Of a DNA stretch of 64,000 nucleotides, positions 57,982 through 64,000 are shown piece by piece. Below the pieces are notes generated by a model that saw only the letters and a list, made by a program, of their open reading frames with translations, was not told the DNA's origin and did not search any database. Every line of letters begins with the position of its first letter. Within the stretch, counting starts at the first letter, position 1. The stretch spans positions 62,001-126,000 of the forward strand of contig CAVWOM010000003.1 in assembly GCA_963756575.1 (NCBI GenBank), written 5' to 3'. Source of the stretch: Palsa-504 sp963756575 (GTDB lineage: Bacteria > Actinomycetota > Actinomycetes > Streptosporangiales > Streptosporangiaceae). The position numbers and the translations under genes were made by a program.

Positions 57982-59754
57982 TCAGGGCGTGTCCGGTACG
58001 ACGCGGCAGAGCGGGGCCCCCTGGGCAACGGTCTCCCCCGCGGCGGCGCGCAGGTCCGCGACCTGCCCGGCGTGCGGCGCGCGGACCGGGTTCTCCATCT
58101 TCATCGCCTCGACGACGGCCAGGACCTGGCCCGCCGCGACGGTCTCGCCGTCGGCCACCATGACCCGCACGACCGTCCCCTGCATGGGGGCGCTGATCAG
58201 GTCGCCGGCCGCCTGCCCGGCCCGCGGCCGGCGTTCGCGGGCCTGCTGGCGGGCGAGCACCAGGGGTCCCTCCCGAGCCTGAGCCAGGCCCGGGACGGCG
58301 ACGGTGAGCCACCGGCCGCCGACCTTGATCATCACGGGCTCGTCTCCGGCGTCGCCGGGCGCCGCCGCGGCGGCCCGGTCCGTCGCGGCGGGCCGGTAGT
58401 CCTGCTCGATCCACGTGGTGTGGACGGCGAAGCCGCCGGGGCCCTCGGCGGTGAAGGCGGGCTCGGCCAGCACCGCGCGCAGGAACGGCAGGGTGGTGTG
58501 CACGCCGGCGACCTCGAACTCGCGCAGCGCGCGGCGGGCCCGCTCGAGGGCCTGGGTGCGGTCCCGGCCGGTGACGATGAGCTTGGCCAGCAGCGAGTCG
58601 AACTGCCCGCCGGCCACGCTGCCCTCCTCGACCCCGGAGTCGACGCGCACCCCGGGGCCGGCCGGAGGCCGGAACCGGGTGAGCTGGCCGGCCGAGGGGA
58701 TGAACTCCCGCGCCGGGTCCTCGGCGTTGACCCGGAACTCGATGGCGTGGCGCCGCGGCTGGACGGGCCCGATGGCGGCCCGCAGGGGATGCCCCGCCGC
58801 GATCAGCAGCTGGGCCCGGACCAGGTCGACGTCGGCGCTCTCCTCGGTGACCGGGTGCTCGACCTGCAGCCGGGTGTTGACCTCGAGGAAGGACAGCTCG
58901 CCGCGGGGCGAGAGCAGGAACTCGACCGTGCCGGCGCCGACATAGCCGGCCTCGGAGCAGATGGCCGCGGCCGAGCGCTCCAGGGTGGCCCGCTGGGCGT
59001 CGGTCAGGAACGGCGCCGGCGCCTCCTCGACGAGCTTCTGGTAGCGCCGCTGCAGGGTGCAGTCACGGGTCCCCGCCACCAGGACGTCGCCGTGCTGGTC
59101 CGCCAGGACCTGCGCCTCGACGTGCCGGCCGCGCTCGACGTAGGCCTCGACGAAGCACTCGCCGCGGCCGAAGGCGGCCCGGGCCTCGCGGGCGGCCGCC
59201 TCGAACAGGGCGGCCACCTCGCCGGCCTCGCGGGCGACCCGCAGCCCGCGGCCGCCGCCGCCGTGCGCGGCCTTGATCGCGACCGGCAGCCCGTGCTCGG
59301 CGGCGAACCGCTCCGCCTCGGCGGCGTCCGCCACCGGGCCGGACGAGCCGGGCACCAGCGGCGCTCCGACCCGGGCGGCGATGGCCCGGGCCGCCACCTT
59401 GTCGCCGAGCGCGCGGATGGCCTGGGGCGGCGGCCCGATCCAGGTCAGGCCGGCGTCCAGCACCGCCTGGGCGAACCCGGCGTCCTCGGCCAGGAAGCCG
59501 TAGCCGGGGTGGACGGCCTCCGCGCCGGATTGCCCGGCCGCGGCCAGCAGCTTGGCGACGTGGAGGTAGGTATCCGCCGGCGCCGTTCCGGGCAGCGGCA
59601 GGGCCTCGTCCGCCAGCCGGGCGAACGGGGCGTCCGCGTCGGGATCGGCGTAGACGGCGATGCTGGTCAGGGAGGCGTCGCGGCAGGCCCGCACGACGCG
59701 CAGCGCGATCTCGCCGCGGTTGGCGATGAGCACGCGCTTGAAGCCTGCGGTCAC
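57982..59754 (-). CDS. Acyl-CoA carboxylase alpha subunit (biotin carboxylase + BCCP)
   Basis: A 590-residue subunit. The biotin carboxylase half starts FKRVLIANRGEIALRVVRAC and has ATP-grasp loop AAHGGGGRGLRVA, VEHPVTEESADVDLVR and RVNAEDPAREFIPSAG. The C-terminal biotinyl domain carries Lys552 in VVEAMKMENPVRAP. GTG 59754 overlaps the MaoC stop as GTGA. It carboxylates biotin with bicarbonate and ATP for the carboxyltransferase encoded at 62178-63744. Propionyl-, methylcrotonyl- or another acyl-CoA could be the acceptor. Confidence 0.92.
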   Translation of the reverse strand: MTAGFKRVLIANRGEIALRVVRACRDASLTSIAVYADPDADAPFARLADEALPLPGTAPADTYLHVAKLLAAAGQSGAEAVHPGYGFLAEDAGFAQAVLDAGLTWIGPPPQAIRALGDKVAARAIAARVGAPLVPGSSGPVADAAEAERFAAEHGLPVAIKAAHGGGGRGLRVAREAGEVAALFEAAAREARAAFGRGECFVEAYVERGRHVEAQVLADQHGDVLVAGTRDCTLQRRYQKLVEEAPAPFLTDAQRATLERSAAAICSEAGYVGAGTVEFLLSPRGELSFLEVNTRLQVEHPVTEESADVDLVRAQLLIAAGHPLRAAIGPVQPRRHAIEFRVNAEDPAREFIPSAGQLTRFRPPAGPGVRVDSGVEEGSVAGGQFDSLLAKLIVTGRDRTQALERARRALREFEVAGVHTTLPFLRAVLAEPAFTAEGPGGFAVHTTWIEQDYRPAATDRAAAAAPGDAGDEPVMIKVGGRWLTVAVPGLAQAREGPLVLARQQARERRPRAGQAAGDLISAPMQGTVVRVMVADGETVAAGQVLAVVEAMKMENPVRAPHAGQVADLRAAAGETVAQGAPLCRVVPDTP

Positions 59755-60215
59755 GGAGGGGCCTGGCCGGGCTGGCAGTGCATCATCGCCGCCCGGACGG
59801 CGAGGCAGACCGTCTCGTCGCGCTGGTTGAGGCCGTGGTGCTCGAACGTCACGATGCCGGCGCCGGGCCGCGACCGGGACCGACGGGCCTCCAGCACGTC
59901 GGTGACGACGTGGATGGTGTCCCCGGCGAACACCGGCGCCGGGAAGTCCACCCGGGAGAAGCCGAGGTTGGCGACCGTGGTCCCGAGGGTCAGCTCGTGC
60001 ACGGACAGGCCGACCACCAGGCCCAGCGTGAACAGGCTGTTCACCAGGGGCTTCCCGAACTCGGTCCCGGCCGCGAACTCCGCGTCGAGGTGGAGCGGCT
60101 GCGGGTTCATGGTCATCGTCGTGAACAGCACGTTGTCGGCCTCGGTGACGGTGCGGGTGATGGCGTGCTGGACCCGCAGGCCCGGCCCGAGCTGCTCGAA
60201 CCACAATCCGGCCAT
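59751..60215 (-). CDS. MaoC-family acyl-CoA dehydratase
   Basis: A 154-residue hot-dog fold hydratase: RTVTEADNVLFTTMTMNPQP with the catalytic Asp/His region HLDAEFAAGTEFGKPLVNSL, and DFPAPVFAGDTIHVVTDVLE. It resembles mesaconyl-CoA/(R)-specific enoyl-CoA hydratases. Lies between the synthetase (three bases away) and the biotin carboxylase (GTGA overlap). Confidence 0.9.
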   Translation of the reverse strand: MAGLWFEQLGPGLRVQHAITRTVTEADNVLFTTMTMNPQPLHLDAEFAAGTEFGKPLVNSLFTLGLVVGLSVHELTLGTTVANLGFSRVDFPAPVFAGDTIHVVTDVLEARRSRSRPGAGIVTFEHHGLNQRDETVCLAVRAAMMHCQPGQAPP

Positions 60216-60218
60216 CTC

Positions 60219-62166
60219 TCAGGCCCCCTTGGCGTCCGCGGCGACCGCCTGCTGCACGGCCCGCAGGCCGGACGTGTCCTCCATGGCGCTGGTATCGCCC
60301 TGCGGAGCGCCGTGTTCGACCACGTCGCGCAGCAGCCGCCGCATGGTCTTGCCGGTCCTGGTCTTGGGCATGGCCGAGGTGAGGTAGACCGCGCCGAGCC
60401 GGGCGTAGCCGCCCAGCTGGGAGGTGACGTCGTGGTTCACCTCCTGCCGGACCGTGCCCGGGTCCGCGCCGTCGAGCAGGGTGAGGAAGGCGACCGGTAC
60501 GGTGCCCTTGGTCGGGTCGGCCACCCCCACCACCGCGGCCTCGGCGACCTGCGGGTGCGCGGTCGCGATGGCCTCGATCTCCAGCGTCGAGATGCGGTGC
60601 GCCGCCACGTTGATCACGTCGTCGGACCGGCCGAGGACCCACAGGTGCCCGTCGGCGTCCAGGACGGCCTCGTCGTTCGTGCAGTAGCAGCCGGGGAACC
60701 GGGAGAAGTAGGCGTGCTGGTAGCGTTCCGGGTCGTCCCACACGGTCCGCGCCAGCGTGGGGAACGGCTGGGTCAGCACCAGGTTGCCCTTGGTGCCCGG
60801 CGGCACCGGCTGGCCGTTGTCGTCGACGATGTCGTAGACGTGCCCGGGCACCGCCGTGCCGGTCGAGCCCGGCTTGAGCGGCTCGACCCCCGCGACCGGA
60901 TACGTCCAGGTCGAGCCGGTCTCGGTCTGCCCGTAGGCGTTGACGACGGGAACCCCGCCGCCCAGGTGGGTGGCTCGCCCAGGTAAAGGTGTCACCGTCG
61001 AGCGGCTCGCCCTGGACGGTGACCAGCCGCAGGCTGGGCAGCGGATGCGCGGCGGCGAGCTCGTCTCCGTACTTGCGCAGCATGCGCAGCAGCGTGGGCG
61101 CGCCCAGCACCTTGGTGACGCCATGCTTGGAGCAGATCTCGTAGAAGCGCGCGTTGCCCGGCGCGTCCATGGCGCCCTCGTAGCAGACCACGGTCATGCC
61201 GTTGGCCAGCCCGCCGACCACGGCCTGGATCGGGAACGTCAGCCAGCCCACGTCGGCCGCCACCCAGTAGACGTCGTCCTCCTGCGGGCCGACTTGCCAG
61301 CGCACGTTGGCCCAGGTGCCGAGCAGGAAGCCGGCCACGCTGTGCACGACGCCCTTGGGCCGCGCCTCGGTCCCGCTGGTGAAGATGAGGAAGGCCGGGT
61401 CGTTCGCCTCGAGCGGCACGGCCGGGGTCCCGGCGGGCGCGAGGGCGAGCGCGTCGGCGTAGGAGATCTCTTGTTCTTGCAGCGGAAGCTTGCGGCCAGT
61501 CCGGTCGACCACGATCGTGTGCTCGACCGTGCTGACCTGGCCGCGCGCGGTGCGCAGGGTGTCGAGCAGCGGGATGAGGCGGCCGCGCCGGTAGGAGGCG
61601 TCCAGCACGATCACGACCTTGACCCGTGCGGCCTCCAGCCGGGACAGCACGGCGTCCGGGCCGAACCCGGAGAACAGGATCGTGTAGATGGCGCCGATCC
61701 GGTTGCACGCGTGCACGGCGGTGAACGCCTCGACCGCGTTGGGCATGTAGATCGCGACCACGTCGCCCTTGGTCACGCCGAGCGCGACGAGCGCGCCGGC
61801 CAGCCGGCTCACCTCCCCGGCCAGCTCGGCGTAGCTGACGGTGCGGACGTCGCCCGGCTCGCCCTCCCAGATCACGGCGGCGCGATCGGCGGTGGCCGGG
61901 TCCTGCGCCCAGCGGTCCACGCAGTTGTCGGCCACGTTGATCTGGCCGCCGGCGAAGTAGGTGAAGTCGCCCAGCTCACCGGTCCGGACCGTGTCAGGCG
62001 GCCGCATCCAGCGCTGCCGCTCCGCGACCCAGGCCCAGTAGGCGTCCGGGCTCTCGTCGTGCTTGGCGCGGGCCGTGCGCAGCAGCTCGGCCTGGGCGGC
62101 CGAACGCCACTGCTCGCGCAGCGGCTGCAGCGGAGTAGCCAGCAGCTGGCTGAGATTGTCTGCCAT
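60219..62166 (-). pseudogene. Acetyl-CoA synthetase-like acyl-CoA ligase with one frameshift
   Basis: ATG 62166 follows AGGAGAGG. DFTYFAGGQINVADNCVDRW, then FLIFTSGTEARPKGVVHSVA and WVAADVGWLTFPIQAVVGGL. The frame breaks near 60970-60985 after EPLDGDTFTWA; removing one base continues as THLGGGVPVVNAYGQTETGS, LWVLGRSDDVINVAAHRIST and acetylatable Lys motif PKTRTGKTMRRLLRD. Corrected length 648 residues, normal for Acs. It activates a short-chain acid to its CoA ester, with the carboxylase operon as context. Confidence 0.87.
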
Positions 62167-62177
62167 AGACACCTCTC

Positions 62178-63744
62178 CTAGACCGGGCTGATGTGATGGT
62201 GCCGCCGGCGCGGACCGCGGGTCCAGCCTGCCGCGTCGGCCAGCCGCGCGATGAGCTCGGCCCGCAGGCCGGCCGGTTCCACGATGGCGTCGACGACGAG
62301 CTCGCTGGCCACGTGCAGCAGGTCGATGTCGGCGCGCTGCTCGGCGGTGCGGGCGGCGACGTAGGCGGCGCGCTCGGCCGGGTCGGCGATCTCGGCGATC
62401 TTGCGCGCGTACATGGCGTTGACCGAGGCCTCGGCGGCCATCGGCCCGATCAGCGCGCTGGGGAGCGCGATCGAGGCCCGGGGGGCGAAACCCGGCGCGC
62501 ACATGGCGTAGTAGCCCGCCGCGTAGCTCTTGCGCAGGATCACCGAGAACTTGGGCACCTCGGCGCTGGCCATCGCGGTGATCATCTTGGCGCCGTGGCG
62601 GATGATGCCCTGCCGTTCCACGGCCACGCCGACCATGAAGCCAGGCACGTCGTGCAGGAAGACCAGCGGGATGTTGAAGGCGTCGCACATGGTGATGAAG
62701 CGGGCCGCCTTGTCGGCTGAGTCCACGAAGATGGCGCCGCTGCGGACCTGGGGCTGGTTGGCCACCAGGCCGACCACCCGGCCGTCCAGGCGAGCCAGGC
62801 CGACCACGATCTCCGGGGCCCAGCGCGCCTTGATCTCGAAGAACGAGTCCGCGTCCACCAGCCCGTCGATGACCTCGCCGACGTCGTACCCTTCGGACTC
62901 AGCCGCCGGGATCACCCCGGACCAGTCGGCGCGGGACGGCGGGGCCGGCTGCCCCGGCGCCGGCCGCTGCTCCCAGCTGCCGGGCAGGTAGGACAGCAGC
63001 AGCCGGGCGGCGGCGATGACCTCCCAGTCCGAGCCGAACACCTCGTCCGCGCAGCCGGACACGGTGGCGTGCATCACCGCGCCGCCCATCTCCTCAAGCG
63101 TGGTCAGCTCGCCGGTGACCTTCTCCGCCACCCGCGGGGACGCCAGGTACATCGACGCGTTGCCCTCGACCATGCCCACCCAGTCGGTGAAGGCCGGCAT
63201 GTACGCGCCGCCGGCCGCGGACGGACCGAGCAGGCAGCAGAGCTGCGGCACCCGGCCGGACAGGGCGATCTGGAGCTGGAAGATGGCCGCCGCGCCGCGC
63301 CGGTCGGAGAAGAAGCCGAGCTGCTCGGTGAGCCCGGCCGCCCGCGGAGTCCACCAGGTAGATGACCGGGAGCAGGTCACGGTCCGCCCGCTCCAGGATC
63401 CGGATCTGCTTCTCGCAGGTGAGCCTGCCCCAGGAGCCGGCCTTGACGGCGAAGTCGTGCGCGATGACGGCGACCGGCCGGCCGTCGATGCGGCCTACCC
63501 CGGTCCGGACGCCGTCGGCGGGCAGCCCGTCCGCCTCGGCGTTGGCCAGCAGGCCGTCCTCGCGCCAGCTGCCGGGGTCCAGCAGGGCGGCCAGGCGCTC
63601 GGCCACCGGGAGCTTACCGGGCCAGCGGCCCGGGTCGCGGCCGCGGCCGGCCGCCGAGATGGCCGCCCGGACCGCATTGGCCCCGGCCTCATCGGCTTGG
63701 ACCGCATCGGCCTGGCCGGGAGCCGTGGTGTCGGCCGAGGTCAC
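62178..63744 (-). pseudogene. Acyl-CoA carboxylase carboxyltransferase (beta) subunit with one frameshift
   Basis: GTG 63744 overlaps the acyl-CoA dehydrogenase stop. N-terminal half: GVGRIDGRPVAVIAHDFAVK, SWGRLTCEKQIRILERADR, LPVIYLVDSAG. One extra G in a GCGGGCGGCC run near 63335-63342 breaks the frame; correcting it gives AGLTEQLGFFSDRRGAAAIF, LCCLLGPSAAGGAYMPAFTD and the C-terminal CT domain (LVFLHDVPGFMVGVAVERQG, KSYAAGYYAMCAPGFAPRAS). Corrected length 521 residues. It transfers the carboxyl group from biotin to an acyl-CoA. Confidence 0.88.
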
Positions 63745-64000
63745 GCGGGCAGGTCCTTGGCCAGGATCTCGAGCTGGATCTCGTCGGTCCCGCCGCCGAT
63801 GCGCAGCACCCGGGCGTCCCGGTAGTGCCGGGCGACCGCCGTCTCTTCCAGGAAGCCGGCCCCGCCGAAGAGCTGGACGCACTCGTCGACGATGTGGTTG
63901 GCCGCGATGGCGGCGTGGTACTTGGCGATGGCCACCGACCGGGCCGCGCCGGGGTGGCCGCTGTCCAGCCGGGCCGCCGCGCGGTAGGTGAGGACGCGAG
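63741..64000 (-). CDS. Acyl-CoA dehydrogenase, C-terminal part (runs off right edge)
   Basis: The last 86 or so residues of an FAD-dependent acyl-CoA dehydrogenase: RAAARLDSGHPGAARSVAIA, KYHAAIAANHIVDECVQLFG, GAGFLEETAVARHYRDARVL and RIGGGTDEIQLEILAKDLPA, all typical of helical domain 3. It overlaps the carboxyltransferase start (GTGA), making it upstream in the same operon. Order dehydrogenase-carboxyltransferase-ligase-hydratase-biotin carboxylase is like leucine/isovalerate (Liu-type) degradation operons. Confidence 0.93.
   Translation of the reverse strand, partial: RVLTYRAAARLDSGHPGAARSVAIAKYHAAIAANHIVDECVQLFGGAGFLEETAVARHYRDARVLRIGGGTDEIQLEILAKDLPA

Noticed and set aside
57982..62688. 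One uninterrupted 1568-codon minus-strand frame
   Set aside because: It is the biotin carboxylase and the synthetase N-terminus happening to share a frame, joined by out-of-frame text across the MaoC gene and the synthetase C-terminus. Motifs show separate genes with a frameshift in the synthetase.

Overview
The window is GC-rich chromosomal DNA (roughly 70% G+C by eye, with strong GC bias at third codon positions) from an actinomycete, most likely a soil Streptosporangiales-like or related lineage. Pointers are a mycothiol-dependent maleylpyruvate isomerase-type protein, Scr1-type XRE/DUF5753 and anti-sigma regulators, ECF42-type sigma factors, PaaX control of aromatic-CoA metabolism, many NarL/DesK-type two-component pairs, GTG/TTG starts and frequent ATGA/GTGA gene couplings. 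No rRNA, tRNA, CRISPR array, prophage or complete insertion sequence was recognised.

Layout. 1-6.4 kb: two tandem NarL-type two-component systems with small membrane proteins. 6.5-14 kb: small-molecule and redox genes (DinB/MDMPI protein, methyltransferase plus PhyH dioxygenase, Bcp peroxiredoxin, an ArsR-SRPBCC operon with a clear operator, a 2-oxoglutarate oxygenase, a Tet(M)-like ribosomal-protection GTPase). 14-23 kb: DUF2236 oxygenase, glutamyl-tRNA synthetase, ChaN-like protein, lipid kinase, HutC-type GntR regulator, NagZ-type GH3 lipoprotein. 23.6-30 kb: a two-component pair whose sensor membrane domain is duplicated as a free-standing small protein, an AT-richer patch with a 49-residue zinc-ribbon protein and gene remnants, a MEDS-STAS / anti-sigma kinase / XRE-DUF5753 regulatory cluster, and TspO. 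30-40.5 kb: small membrane proteins, cupin, MarR, hydrolase, a YCII-ECF42-serpin operon, PNPOx, OsmC, AI-2E transporter. 40.6-46 kb: carbonic anhydrase, then PaaX regulator, RidA and a fused flavin monooxygenase/old-yellow-enzyme reductase. 46-55 kb: aminotransferase, ECF sigma plus anti-sigma-like protein, secreted TAP-type hydrolase, a deaminase-DUF1810 fusion, two 180-bp tandem repeats, and several decayed genes. 55-64 kb: short-chain dehydrogenase, a 2-aminobenzoate/benzoate-type CoA ligase, two tiny proteins, and a reverse-strand acyl-CoA operon (acyl-CoA dehydrogenase, carboxyltransferase, acyl-CoA synthetase, MaoC, biotin carboxylase).

How the genes may work together. The CoA ligase (55.7 kb) and the monooxygenase/reductase fusion (42.5 kb) match the two signature enzymes of the aerobic 2-aminobenzoyl-CoA (anthranilate) route; both have a similar promoter sequence just upstream, and a PaaX regulator and a RidA deaminase sit beside the fusion gene. 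The carboxylase operon at the right edge could process downstream acyl-CoA products, or could serve branched-chain catabolism instead.

A recurring oddity: about a dozen single-base frameshifts interrupt otherwise intact-looking genes, many in homopolymers or GC-rich runs. Removing or adding one base at each restores normal-length proteins. I label these pseudogene, but sequencing error is as likely as real decay. Other remnants (49.4, 51.2, 26.7, 53.6 kb) carry real deletions.
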